Below, piece by piece: positions 1 through 7,012 of a DNA stretch of 34,224 nucleotides (within the stretch, counting starts at the first letter, position 1; every line of letters begins with the position of its first letter). The notes below the pieces were generated by a model. It did no database searches. It saw only the letters and a list, made by a program, of their open reading frames with translations, and was not told the origin of the DNA. Made by a program: the position numbers and the translations under genes. Source of the DNA: a virus. The stretch lies in IMG/VR virus record IMGVR_UViG_3300030012_001364, positions 1-34,224 of that record. One strand, 5' to 3'.

Positions 1-1377
1 GTTTCAGGAGTTACAGACACAAATAATGTAAACGAATCAGGACTTGGATATATTGCCTATTGTTTCCATTCAATATCTGGATACAGCAAGTTTGGTAGCT
101 ATGCAGGTAATGGAAGTACTAATGCTATAACAACAGGATTTAAACCTGACTTTGTAATGATTAAAACTTACGATAATTCTGACCAATGGGTTATAATAGA
201 TAGTCGTAGAGGTGGTACAAAAATATTACAACCAAATTTGACTGCTGCTGAAGGTTCAGAATCAGGTGTAAATGTAAGTTTTACATCAACAGGATTCACA
301 CATACAGGAAGTGGTGGTGGAATTGGTCAAGTAAATTCAAGTGGAAATAATTATATCTACTGGGCAATAGCTAAAAACGTACCAAGCAACACTACACTTG
401 CTAATAGCTTTAAAGCAGTAACATATACTGGTAATAGTACAAATGATTTTGGTACAACTTTAACACAAAGTGTTACTGGCGTTGGATTTAAACCTGATTT
501 AGTATGGATTAAAGGTCGTACTGATTATAGTCACGGTTGGTTTGATACATTAAGAGGTGCTACAAATCAAATACAGTCAAACAGTTCTGCAGCAGAAAGT
601 AGTTCAGATGGTTATTTAAAATCTTTTGATTCTGATGGATTTGGTCTTGGAGGAGATTTTGCTTTTAACAGAAATAACTACACCTATGTTGCTTGGTGTT
701 GGAAAGCAGGTAATACTTGGCAATCTAATGTAGATGGTACAATACCAAGTACAGTAAATGCAAATACTGCTAATGGTTTTAGCATCGCAAAATATATTGG
801 TAATGCTAATACTTCGCAAACAGTAGGACACGGACTTTCTTCAGCACCTGAACTTGTAATTATAAAAGATTTAAGCCAAGCAGAGCAATGGAATGTTTTT
901 GGAGGAACAGTTTGGGATAGAATTAATTTAGATGATTCGTTAGGAGATAGAGATGATGGGTATGCTTGTTCATTCAGTTCAACTACTGTAACACTTCCTC
1001 AAAACGGGCAGCACGCAAACGGACAATGGAATGCTGATGCTCGTAACTATATTATGTATTCTTGGCATTCAGTAAGTGGATATAGCAAGATTGGAAGCTA
1101 CACAGGTAATGGAAGTACACAAAGCATTACTGGTCTTGGATTTCAACCTGACTGGATTATGATTAAGCAAACTAATGCAACTAATTCTTGGAGAATATTT
1201 GATAGTGCAAGAGGTTTATCTGCACCACAAACATTGTTTGCTAATCTAACTTTAGCAGAAGATAGCGAATCTAATACAGTATCAAGTTTTGATAGTGATG
1301 GTTGGACAATGGGTAGTCAGCAAGGAGTAAATGATAATGGAGATACTTATATATATATGGCATTTAAAATGAATTAA
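1..1377 (+). CDS. Tail fibre / receptor-binding protein, 3' part (DUF7483-like repeats)
   Basis: The reading frame is open from base 1, so this is the C-terminal part of a longer protein; a Met at 157 is internal. It is built of about four diverged repeats of roughly 100 residues, each with a YTGNGST-like strand, a GFKPDLVWIK or GFQPDWIMIK strand, and a FDSDGF segment followed by Y-x-Y-x-A. This matches the DUF7483-type domain common in marine phage fibres. There is no signal peptide or membrane segment. It lies just before the lysis genes, as distal tail genes often do. The role in host attachment is inferred from family and context. The gene starting at 34085 carries the same repeat and may be its 5' end. 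Confidence 0.75.
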   Translation, partial: VSGVTDTNNVNESGLGYIAYCFHSISGYSKFGSYAGNGSTNAITTGFKPDFVMIKTYDNSDQWVIIDSRRGGTKILQPNLTAAEGSESGVNVSFTSTGFTHTGSGGGIGQVNSSGNNYIYWAIAKNVPSNTTLANSFKAVTYTGNSTNDFGTTLTQSVTGVGFKPDLVWIKGRTDYSHGWFDTLRGATNQIQSNSSAAESSSDGYLKSFDSDGFGLGGDFAFNRNNYTYVAWCWKAGNTWQSNVDGTIPSTVNANTANGFSIAKYIGNANTSQTVGHGLSSAPELVIIKDLSQAEQWNVFGGTVWDRINLDDSLGDRDDGYACSFSSTTVTLPQNGQHANGQWNADARNYIMYSWHSVSGYSKIGSYTGNGSTQSITGLGFQPDWIMIKQTNATNSWRIFDSARGLSAPQTLFANLTLAEDSESNTVSSFDSDGWTMGSQQGVNDNGDTYIYMAFKMN

Positions 1378-1378
1378 A

Positions 1379-1522
1379 ATGAATGGATTTGAACCAACAA
1401 TATTAGGAATTAGTGTTTATATAATAACTATTGCAAAGATAAACGAATATCTACAAGGACTTCTAATAATAGCTACGTTGGTTTATACAATAATAAAAAT
1501 AACACAATTATTAAAAAAATAA
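1379..1522 (+). CDS. Small membrane protein, possible holin component
   Basis: A 47-residue ORF whose ATG lies one base past the fibre gene stop. It has two hydrophobic stretches (about residues 7-19 and 26-42) separated by a short polar KINEYLQ segment, and a Lys-Lys end. This looks like a hairpin inner-membrane protein. Together with the next tiny ORF and the 3-TM holin-like gene it forms a membrane-active cluster upstream of the endolysin, so a holin or holin-modulator role is plausible. That role is inference from position and hydropathy only. Confidence 0.5.
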   Translation: MNGFEPTILGISVYIITIAKINEYLQGLLIIATLVYTIIKITQLLKK

Positions 1523-1523
1523 T

Positions 1524-1625
1524 ATGGTAAGAATATTTCAATGGTTGGCGATACAATTTAAAAACTTTAACGAGTGGTTTAAATCAAAATGGAATCATAT
1601 AATAAGTAAATTATTGTTTAAGTAA
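1524..1625 (+). CDS. Tiny amphipathic peptide, unknown
   Basis: A 33-residue ORF starting 2 nt after the preceding small membrane gene. It is rich in Trp, Phe, Lys and Ile and would form a cationic amphipathic helix. No family is recognised. The tight spacing with its neighbours in the lysis region favours real translation, but the length makes a chance ORF possible. It ends 4 nt before a pair of TTAAACATAGTA motifs that lead into the holin-like gene. Confidence 0.35.
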   Translation: MVRIFQWLAIQFKNFNEWFKSKWNHIISKLLFK

Positions 1626-1628
1626 ATC

Positions 1629-1659
1629 TTAAACATAGTACATCATTAAACATAGTATG
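1629..1659 (+). repeat. Tandem pair of TTAAACATAGTA motifs in leader of holin-like gene
   Basis: Two copies, at 1629-1642 and 1646-1659, sit head to tail with a 17-nt period. The second runs into the ATG at 1657. They belong to the same family as the TTAAACGCAGTAGG copies around 10231-10440 and 12412-12721. Function unknown. Confidence 0.6.
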
Positions 1660-2031
1660 TTAAAAACAATATTAAGAATACTTGGACTAAACAAAAAAGA
1701 TGATTTAAGTGGTTTAGGGTTGGAGATAAGAGAGCTTATTAAAGGTAAAGAGATAGACCCTCAAAAACTTATTGAGTTACAAGCAGAAATAAATAAAATA
1801 GAAGCTCAACATAGAACGATATTTGTTGCTGGATGGAGACCTTTTATTGGATGGGTTTGTGGTTTTGCTTTAGCTTATAATTTTGTATTAAGAGATTTAC
1901 TTGTATGGTGGTTTGGTCCAGAAACGGCACCTCCTGCCTTACAAATGGAACATCTAATTACTGTACTTGTTGGTATGTTAGGATTAGGTGGTTTAAGAAG
2001 TATAGATAAATATAATAATAAAACAAGCTGA
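1657..2031 (+). CDS. 3-TM holin-like protein (GTA_holin_3TM type)
   Basis: A 124-residue protein with a short amphipathic start, a charged helical region (about 15-55, with EIDPQKLIELQAEINKIEAQ), then WRPFIGWVCGFALAYNF, a second hydrophobic stretch and a final LITVLVGMLGLGGLRSIDK segment. The WRPF-x-GW motif and the GLGGLRSIDK end are characteristic of the 3-TM holins of gene-transfer agents and phages (PF11351). It would permeabilise or depolarise the inner membrane at the end of infection and release the M15 endolysin encoded at 2359. Length fits the family. The start at 1657 follows a tandem motif pair. Confidence 0.75.
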   Translation: MLKTILRILGLNKKDDLSGLGLEIRELIKGKEIDPQKLIELQAEINKIEAQHRTIFVAGWRPFIGWVCGFALAYNFVLRDLLVWWFGPETAPPALQMEHLITVLVGMLGLGGLRSIDKYNNKTS

Positions 2032-2032
2032 T

Positions 2033-2068
2033 ATGTGTCCATATTGTATAATTTGTGTTTGTAAATAA
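2033..2068 (+). CDS. Possible 11-residue Cys-rich peptide
   Basis: The ORF encodes MCPYCIICVCK. It begins 1 nt after the holin-like stop, and its TAA overlaps the next ATG (TAATG at 2066-2070). Four Cys in 11 residues are unusual, and the tight spacing suggests coupled translation. It may equally be a non-functional leader, and it is far too short for any homology argument. Confidence 0.2.
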   Translation: MCPYCIICVCK

Positions 2069-2205
2069 TGCCAAAGGTAAAAAGACCTAAAGTATATATT
2101 TATATTCCTCCTAAGAAAAAAAAGAGACCTGGTGTTCATTCTAAAAATGCTAGTAAAGGTCAGACTGCTTATAAAAAAAAGTATAGAGGTCAAGGTAGAA
2201 TATAA
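2068..2205 (+). CDS. Small basic protein, unknown
   Basis: A 45-residue protein very rich in Lys, Arg and Pro (starting MPKVKRPKVYIYIPPKKKKR, ending KYRGQGRI). Small basic proteins of this kind sit near the lysis or replication boundary in flavobacterial phages; no function is known to me. It may bind nucleic acid, going only by charge. It ends with two consecutive stops (TAATAA), followed by an almost pure purine tract that stays open in the same frame to 2267 and would read as a Lys-rich tail. Confidence 0.5.
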   Translation: MPKVKRPKVYIYIPPKKKKRPGVHSKNASKGQTAYKKKYRGQGRI

Positions 2206-2208
2206 TAA

Positions 2209-2267
2209 AAGAAAAGAAAGAAAAAGGACAAAAAGAAAGAAAAGAAAAAGCCTACAAAAAGAAAATA
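2209..2267 (+). other. Polypurine, Lys-coding tract after tandem stops
   Basis: About 60 nt of nearly pure A/G follow the TAATAA that ends the preceding basic gene. In that frame it reads as Lys-rich sequence ending in a TAA at 2265-2267, with no start codon of its own. It may be a degenerate extension, an untranslated low-complexity tract, or an mRNA element. No gene is called here. Confidence 0.4.
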
Positions 2268-2358
2268 ATTGTAGTATCTGGTCCAACAATATTCCTATTG
2301 AAGTTTAGTAACTTTTTTCGTAGATTTACAACTACGTTAACGCAAATATATAAAAAAA

Positions 2359-2718
2359 ATGGAATTAAGATATTTTAAATATAGTGAGTTTGATTCACCA
2401 GATTATCCAGGTAGTGGAGAAAAATTTATGGACAGAGAGTTTTTAGACTGTTTAGATGAAGCAAGAGATATAGCTGGTATTCAATTTAAAATTAATTCTG
2501 GTTATAGAACACCCCAACACAATAAAAAGGTAGGTGGATTAACTACATCAAGTCATTTAATTGGTAGAGCAGCAGACATACATTGTACTCATACTAATAA
2601 AAGATTAAAAATAATTGAAGCACTATCTATGGTAGGATTTCAAAGGTTTGGTATAGCCAAAACATTTATTCATGTAGATAATGATGACCAAAAAAAACCT
2701 GCAATTTGGTTATATTAA
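2359..2718 (+). CDS. Endolysin, peptidase M15 family (L,D / D-Ala-D-Ala peptidase)
   Basis: A 119-residue single-domain protein of the Peptidase_M15 (VanY/DacB-like) fold. SGYRTP is at about 47-52; the zinc motif SSHLIGRAAD holds His66 and Asp73; FIHVD holds His105 and Asp107. These are the expected zinc and catalytic residues. The enzyme would cut the peptide part of peptidoglycan. It has no signal peptide, so it needs a holin, which is encoded just upstream. The length is normal for phage M15 endolysins. A virion-associated role is possible, but the position next to holin genes favours lysis. Confidence 0.9.
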   Translation: MELRYFKYSEFDSPDYPGSGEKFMDREFLDCLDEARDIAGIQFKINSGYRTPQHNKKVGGLTTSSHLIGRAADIHCTHTNKRLKIIEALSMVGFQRFGIAKTFIHVDNDDQKKPAIWLY

Positions 2719-2737
2719 TTTTTTTTGTATATATTTG
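2705..2737 (+). promoter_or_regulatory. Predicted Bacteroidota-type promoter for recombination operon
   Basis: TTTG at 2705-2708 and a perfect TAnnTTTG box (TATATTTG, 2730-2737), separated by 21 nt. It lies directly upstream of the ERF gene at 2752, giving a leader of only about 8 nt. The spacing is slightly longer than the usual 17-19. Confidence 0.45.
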
Positions 2738-2751
2738 TTTAAACTTTAATT

Positions 2752-3309
2752 ATGAATATAACAGATAAATTACTTAAAATTACCACAGAACTTAAGGCAC
2801 CTAAGAATCAATTCAACAAATTTGGTGGCTATAAGTATAGAAGTGCTGAAGATATTTTAGAAGCACTTAAACCACATCTTAAGAAATACAAATGTGTTTT
2901 AAAGATGCACGATACTTTAAATATCGTAGGGGATTATCCTTATGTTGAAGCAACTGCTAAATTAGTAGATTGCGAGGAACCTAATATGCAAATAGAATCA
3001 TCTGCACAAGCTATAATAGACTTTAACGCAAAAGGTATGCAACATCCACAAAGAACTGGTGCTGCATCTTCTTATGCAAAAAAGTATGCTATAGGTAATT
3101 TATTTTTATTAGATGACACGCAGGATTCTGACGCTACAAATACACATGATAAAACTGAACTTAAAACAAAGCCTATACTTATGGCAAACTCAAAAGCTTT
3201 TGTTGAAGCTGCGAAGTTTGTAAAAGATAAAAAAGGCACAGTTCAAGACATTATGAAAAAGTATAGAATTACAAAAGAAGTAGAAGAAGCATTATTACAA
3301 ATAAATTAA
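2752..3309 (+). CDS. ERF-family single-strand annealing protein
   Basis: A 185-residue protein whose N-terminal half matches the ERF superfamily (PF04404): NKFGGYKYRSAEDILEALKP near residues 23-43, a central beta region, and the conserved GAASSYAKKYAIGNLFLLDD block (about 103-122). ERF proteins form rings on ssDNA and promote annealing of complementary strands in phage recombination and replication. The C-terminal about 50 residues form a helical, basic tail of unknown role. It is first in a run of DNA-metabolism genes, followed 1 nt later by an SSB-like gene, so it probably works with that protein and the RecE-like nuclease at 7013. Confidence 0.88.
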   Translation: MNITDKLLKITTELKAPKNQFNKFGGYKYRSAEDILEALKPHLKKYKCVLKMHDTLNIVGDYPYVEATAKLVDCEEPNMQIESSAQAIIDFNAKGMQHPQRTGAASSYAKKYAIGNLFLLDDTQDSDATNTHDKTELKTKPILMANSKAFVEAAKFVKDKKGTVQDIMKKYRITKEVEEALLQIN

Positions 3310-3310
3310 T

Positions 3311-3574
3311 ATGAGTGCATTAGGACAAATAAGCATTAAAACAAAAGATGGTATGTATAAAAACTATACTATCTCTATAAATGACGATACAAATGAGTAT
3401 GGTCAGAACCTCAAGATGTATGAGGAACAAACAAAAGAAGACCGTGAAGCTGGTGTAAAAAAGAATTACGTTGGCAACGGTAAAATCTTTTGGACTGACG
3501 GTAAAATAACTGTAGCTGATAAAGTTGACAGAGAAACCACAAAGACGAGTTCTGATGTGGACTTACCGTTTTAA
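3311..3574 (+). CDS. Small SSB-like protein with acidic DVDLPF tail
   Basis: An 87-residue protein, predicted mostly beta (QISIKTKDGMYKNYTISIND, then GNGKIFWTDGKITVADKV), with a C-terminal disordered stretch ending DVDLPF. Bacterial SSB proteins end in an acidic tip with Pro-Phe (DDDIPF type) that recruits partner enzymes, so this end strongly suggests an SSB analogue. It is shorter than a full OB-fold SSB (about 110 residues before the tail), so the fold is unproved. It is adjacent to ERF, as ssDNA-binding proteins often are in phage recombination modules. Confidence 0.5.
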   Translation: MSALGQISIKTKDGMYKNYTISINDDTNEYGQNLKMYEEQTKEDREAGVKKNYVGNGKIFWTDGKITVADKVDRETTKTSSDVDLPF

Positions 3575-3601
3575 TTTTTTTTCATTAATTGGTTTATGTT
3601 A

Positions 3602-3624
3602 AGGGGTGCTTCGGCACCTCTTTT
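3602..3624 (+). terminator. Intrinsic terminator after SSB-like gene
   Basis: AGGGGTGC and GCACCTCT form an 8-bp stem with one G-U pair closed by a UUCG tetraloop, followed by a T-run. It lies 28 nt after the SSB-like stop and just before the ATG at 3628, so it may attenuate rather than fully stop transcription into the downstream genes. Confidence 0.8.
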
Positions 3625-3627
3625 ATT

Positions 3628-3942
3628 ATGAGTAAAGAAGAAATAATATTAGAAAGACTTTGTGCTTGGTTTGCCTTGCAGATGTTTGAAATTCATCAAG
3701 ACAATATTGAAAAATTAAGTTCTTTATTTGTAGAGTGGAAAATACTTCGTAAGTTAGAAAGTATTCTTGATACAGATTCAAAATATTATTATGAAATGTT
3801 AGACGCAAACGTTTTTGCTCATGACATTATAAACCATAATAAAATGAAAAAACCTGGAGAGGTTTCAAAGAGCATGAAACTTCTTATTAAAGAGCTTATA
3901 AAACATAAAATACAAGATGAAAAAAATACAAACAAAAATTAA
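3628..3942 (+). CDS. Helical hypothetical protein
   Basis: A 104-residue, mainly helical protein, not recognised. An in-frame ATG at 3589 would place the terminator hairpin at 3602-3624 inside the coding region, so the start at 3628, right after the T-run, is chosen. Its sequence is rich in Lys, Glu and Leu, with no membrane segment and no metal motif. It overlaps the following ATPase gene by 26 nt, which suggests translational coupling and a shared role in the replication module. Confidence 0.65.
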   Translation: MSKEEIILERLCAWFALQMFEIHQDNIEKLSSLFVEWKILRKLESILDTDSKYYYEMLDANVFAHDIINHNKMKKPGEVSKSMKLLIKELIKHKIQDEKNTNKN

Positions 3943-4753
3943 TTATGAAGGAAGGTACGAGAAAATATTACGACAAAGTTACGTTGACCCACAAGAAAAG
4001 ATTGATTATCCTCCAATCGCTATCTCGAAAGGTAACACAGGTGGAAAAAATCCTATCCCTTTACCAATAGGCACTTATGGAAATTTCAGTTTTATATCTG
4101 CTGCACCAAAAAGTAAGAAGACATTTTTAGTTTCTTTACTTGCAGCATCTTATATGGGTTGTAGTAAACAATACACTAAAGATTTAGTAGGTGTAAAAAA
4201 GAATAAAAAGCTTATACACTACGATACAGAGCAAGGTAGGTTTCATGCACAAAGAACATTTAATAGAGTAACAAGAATGTGTGAGAATACAGAAGATTAT
4301 TTTACTTATGCTCTTAGAGAATATTCAGCATTTGAAAGATTAGATTTTATAAACTGGCACCTGTATCAAATAGATAATCCAGGTCTTGTAATTATAGATG
4401 GTATTGCAGATTTAATTTTGGACAGTAACGATTTAGTTCAGTCTAATAAATTGATACAACATCTGATGAAGTGGACACAAGACCTAAACATCCACATAAT
4501 AACTGTAATACATTCTAATTTTAATAGTGATAAAGCTACTGGTCATTTGGGGTCGTTTATGGAAAAGAAAACAGAAACACAAATTAGTTTAGATTTATCT
4601 TCAGAAGATAGAGATTTGGCAGTTGTTAAATGTAGAAGGTCAAGAGGTTATCCATTTGAGTCTTTTGCTTTTAGAGTAGAGTCAGACGGATTGCCTTACA
4701 TACAAGACTCAATACCTTCTAATATAAATAAAGAATCATTTTTAAATATATGA
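3917..4753 (+). CDS. RecA-fold AAA ATPase (AAA_25 / RepA-like helicase type)
   Basis: A 278-residue P-loop ATPase. A degenerate Walker A, SAAPKSKKT, lies near 61-69; KLIHYDTEQG at 98-107 resembles the RecA-fold strand with an acidic residue; the Walker B is PGLVIIDGIADL (Asp161); and ITVIHSN (about 195-201) is the sensor strand. This is the order seen in AAA_25/RepA-like hexameric helicases and recombination mediators. The Walker A has Lys where the family has the Gly before the catalytic Lys. It may load or move the replication machinery, or act on recombination intermediates. The next gene (RusA) overlaps by 4 nt. The exact role is inferred. Confidence 0.75.
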   Translation: MKKIQTKINYEGRYEKILRQSYVDPQEKIDYPPIAISKGNTGGKNPIPLPIGTYGNFSFISAAPKSKKTFLVSLLAASYMGCSKQYTKDLVGVKKNKKLIHYDTEQGRFHAQRTFNRVTRMCENTEDYFTYALREYSAFERLDFINWHLYQIDNPGLVIIDGIADLILDSNDLVQSNKLIQHLMKWTQDLNIHIITVIHSNFNSDKATGHLGSFMEKKTETQISLDLSSEDRDLAVVKCRRSRGYPFESFAFRVESDGLPYIQDSIPSNINKESFLNI

Positions 4754-5160
4754 TATTAACGTTTGAATTAAATTTAAGACCACTCGCACATCAATCATTT
4801 AAGATAGGCAGGAATGGCATTAAGTACAAACCAAAGAAAGTTACTGATTATCAGAAATATGTCAGAGACCTAGTAGGTAAGCAGTTACCTTCTGATTTTA
4901 ACATAATACCTTCTGGTACTCCTATAGTAGTAAATTATATAGAGTACTCTTATGCTTATCCTAAAAGTTTAGCTAAGAAAAGAAGATTGCCTAAAGTTCC
5001 TAAAGTTACAAAGCCAGATTTGCAAGATAATTTAAATAAAGCTTTCTTTGATTCTTTAGAGGGTTTTGTCTATGAACAAGACCAAAACATAGTAGAAATA
5101 AAAAACATGGTTAAATATTTTGGACCAGAAGACAAAATAAAAGTACAATTTGAATATTAA
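4750..5160 (+). CDS. rusA: RusA-family Holliday junction resolvase
   Basis: A 136-residue protein matching RusA (PF05866). The catalytic block reads KPDLQDNLNKAFFDSLEGFVYEQDQNIVEI (about 88-117), equivalent to the family's KPDxDNLxKxxxDALxGxxxxDDxQI, with acidic residues Asp90, Asp93, Asp101 and Asp111. The basic KKRRLPKVPK just before it fits the DNA-binding loop. RusA dimers cut four-way junctions, which here would resolve branched DNA before packaging. It overlaps the ATPase gene by 4 nt (ATGA). There is one extra residue between the first two Asp compared with the consensus as I know it. Confidence 0.85.
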   Translation: MILTFELNLRPLAHQSFKIGRNGIKYKPKKVTDYQKYVRDLVGKQLPSDFNIIPSGTPIVVNYIEYSYAYPKSLAKKRRLPKVPKVTKPDLQDNLNKAFFDSLEGFVYEQDQNIVEIKNMVKYFGPEDKIKVQFEY

Positions 5161-5312
5161 TGAACATACAGTTTGAATTTATAAAAGGATTTATGGTTGG
5201 TATAGACTATGTTGATGACATTGAAATACCACACATAAATTCTACAGCAGAATTAATTAGGATTAGTTTAGGTATATTTTGGATAAATATTTTTATCTTT
5301 AAAGATGCTTGA
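5160..5312 (+). CDS. Small hypothetical protein with hydrophobic C-terminus
   Basis: A 50-residue ORF. Its ATG overlaps the last base of the RusA stop (TAATG), and its own stop overlaps the next start by 8 nt. The C-terminal third (IRISLGIFWINIFIF) is hydrophobic and could be a membrane anchor. No family is recognised. The double overlap within the operon supports translation. Confidence 0.5.
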   Translation: MNIQFEFIKGFMVGIDYVDDIEIPHINSTAELIRISLGIFWINIFIFKDA

Positions 5313-5874
5313 ATTGTTATCTAAGAATCATAGTACATGGATTGCAATGGGAATGTCTATTGGCATACCAAAACATTTAGTAGGTGACTTCGTTCATGAA
5401 ATGTACTTGAGACTAGATAAATACATGAAAGAACCAAAAAAAATTATGTATAATGATACGGAGGTTAATAAGTTTTATATTTATGTAACTTTGAAAAACC
5501 TCTGGAATGATTACAATAAAGCAAAAGGTAAACATAAAATAATTAGATTAGATGACTATGAGGTAACTTATGAAGTTGTTGACCCTAAAGATGATTACTA
5601 CAATGCTGAAAAACACACAGCAGAACAAAAAATAATTGACAAAATTAAATATGAAGTTGAAGAATGGGAACATTGGTATGATAGAAAATTATTTAAAATA
5701 TATTATGAAACAGATATAAGTATGAGGAAACTTGCAAAAGAAACTCATATAAGCGTTACTTCCATATTTAACAGTTGTAAAAATTATAAAGACATAATCA
5801 AATCAAAGTTTGGTGAAGACTTTGAAGATTATCTAAACGGAGATTTTCACTTAATTAAAAATAACAATGAATAA
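5305..5874 (+). CDS. Sigma-70-like transcription factor
   Basis: A 189-residue protein with the two-part layout of small sigma factors. An N-terminal GIPKHLVGDFVHEMYLRLDKYM block resembles region 2.1-2.2 (EDLVQEVFLRLW type), followed by an aromatic FYIYVTLKNLWNDYNK stretch. A C-terminal helix-turn-helix (about 145-172: ISMRKLAKETHISVTSIFNSCKNYK) resembles region 4. An acidic linker joins them. It may direct host RNA polymerase to phage promoters, or be a DNA-binding regulator derived from a sigma factor. It lies mid-operon in the replication module, which fits control of middle or late transcription. Its sequence is divergent, so sigma activity is inferred. Confidence 0.55.
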   Translation: MLELLSKNHSTWIAMGMSIGIPKHLVGDFVHEMYLRLDKYMKEPKKIMYNDTEVNKFYIYVTLKNLWNDYNKAKGKHKIIRLDDYEVTYEVVDPKDDYYNAEKHTAEQKIIDKIKYEVEEWEHWYDRKLFKIYYETDISMRKLAKETHISVTSIFNSCKNYKDIIKSKFGEDFEDYLNGDFHLIKNNNE

Positions 5875-6304
5875 AATACCACCACAGCCAACAGATAAAA
5901 GAACTAAAAAATATAAAGAATGGGTTGCTAAGTATGGCAATCAGTCTAAAGGTCTTGGAGATACTGTTGAGAAAATTACTAAAGCTACTGGCATAAAAAA
6001 AGTAGTAGATACTGTCTTTGACGCACTTGGAAAAGATTGTGGATGTGATAAAAGAAAAGAGATATTAAATAAAATGTTTCCTTATAACAAGCCTAATTGT
6101 TTGTCAGAAGGTCAATATAAATATCTAAGTGAGTTCTTTGGAAGAAACACTAACGTAGTGAGACCTTCAGAGCAAAGAGATTTATTAAACATATACAATT
6201 ATGTCTTTAACACTAATGATAAAACAACGAGTTGTGGAAGTTGTTTTTCAACTAAATTAAATAAGCTTAGAGAAGTTTACAATAAGTATGAGCAGCCTAA
6301 TTAA
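5867..6304 (+). CDS. Hypothetical protein with Cys motifs
   Basis: A 145-residue protein. After a Lys-rich start (PPQPTDKRTKKYKEWVAKYG) come GLGDTVEKITKATGIKKVVD, then DCGCDKRKEILNKMFP (about 58-73) and SCGSCFSTKLNKL (about 122-134). The two paired-Cys motifs (CGC and CGSC) could bind one zinc ion. Proteins with this arrangement occur in other Bacteroidota phages, but I know no function. It overlaps the sigma-like gene by 8 nt and the nuclease-like gene by 17 nt, so it is part of the same transcript. Confidence 0.6.
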   Translation: MNKIPPQPTDKRTKKYKEWVAKYGNQSKGLGDTVEKITKATGIKKVVDTVFDALGKDCGCDKRKEILNKMFPYNKPNCLSEGQYKYLSEFFGRNTNVVRPSEQRDLLNIYNYVFNTNDKTTSCGSCFSTKLNKLREVYNKYEQPN

Positions 6305-6695
6305 AAATAGTGATAGAGTTAGGCAGGTTTTAGATTTTACTGGTGTTCAGAACGGCAAGATGCACCCCTCTGACATAGACGCAGTATTAGAGTTTGACAA
6401 TAAGTATCTAATACTCATGGAAGTAAAATATGATGATTCATATATTCCTGTTGGTCAAAGAATGTTATTAGAGAGATTAGCTGAAGCTTGGGTTGCTGCT
6501 GGTAAAGATGCTGTAATTTTAAAAGTCTCTCATAAGTTTGAAGATGATAAAAAAGACATACCACTTGACAAATGTGAGGTAACTTATATTTGGGATAGAG
6601 TTGGTAAGTGGAAACAATTAGATAAATCCATAAACTTAATAACTGTTATAAATAAGTTAGGTGAGTTTTGGAAATGTAAAAAGTGTAAATTTTGA
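6288..6695 (+). CDS. PD-(D/E)XK nuclease-like protein
   Basis: A 135-residue protein with the restriction-endonuclease-like core in order: HPSDIDAVLEF (Asp29/Asp31), KYLILMEVKY (Glu45-x-Lys47), and a helix starting at Gln57 (GQRMLLERLAEAW), followed by a strand (DAVILKVSH). This is the full D...ExK...Q signature. The C-terminus (FWKCKKCKF) has a lone CxxC. It may act as a small structure-specific nuclease in replication or recombination. It is too short and generic to assign a substrate. It starts inside the previous gene (17-nt overlap). Confidence 0.6.
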   Translation: MSSLIKNSDRVRQVLDFTGVQNGKMHPSDIDAVLEFDNKYLILMEVKYDDSYIPVGQRMLLERLAEAWVAAGKDAVILKVSHKFEDDKKDIPLDKCEVTYIWDRVGKWKQLDKSINLITVINKLGEFWKCKKCKF

Positions 6696-6985
6696 GAAAG
6701 AAAAGTAAACATCAGATTAGAAAAGAAATGCCTGTATATTCAGGTGTTCTTAATTATTTCCCTCTGGCTATAAAATATATATCTAAAGTCAGTTACTTGG
6801 GAAATGAACAACATAATCCTGGTCAACCCCTACATTGGGATAGAGATAAGTCGCAGGATGAGTTGGATGCTTTAGCAAGACATTTGCTTGATGCAGGGAC
6901 ATTAGACGAAGACGGTTTGTATCATGATGCTAAGATTGCTTGGAGAGCTTTAGCTAATTTACAGAAGTTGTTAGAACAAAAATAA
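6692..6985 (+). CDS. dATP/dGTP diphosphohydrolase N-terminal-like protein (DUF5664 type)
   Basis: A 97-residue protein resembling the DUF5664 (PF18909) phage family: MPVYSGVLNYFPLAI, SKVSYLGNEQHNPGQPLHWDRDKS, and DELDALARHLLDAG...DEDGLYHDAKIAWRALANL. The conserved His and Asp in the last two blocks suggest a metal-dependent, MazG-like nucleotide pyrophosphohydrolase, which could trim dNTP pools during phage replication. The frame opens with TTG at 6692, overlapping the previous TGA. An ATG at 6728 is the alternative, but the basic residues upstream look like part of the protein. No purine-modifying PurZ-type gene is seen nearby. Confidence 0.6.
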   Translation: MRKKSKHQIRKEMPVYSGVLNYFPLAIKYISKVSYLGNEQHNPGQPLHWDRDKSQDELDALARHLLDAGTLDEDGLYHDAKIAWRALANLQKLLEQK

Positions 6986-7012
6986 TTGGATTGTTTAATA
7001 CTAGATATAATT

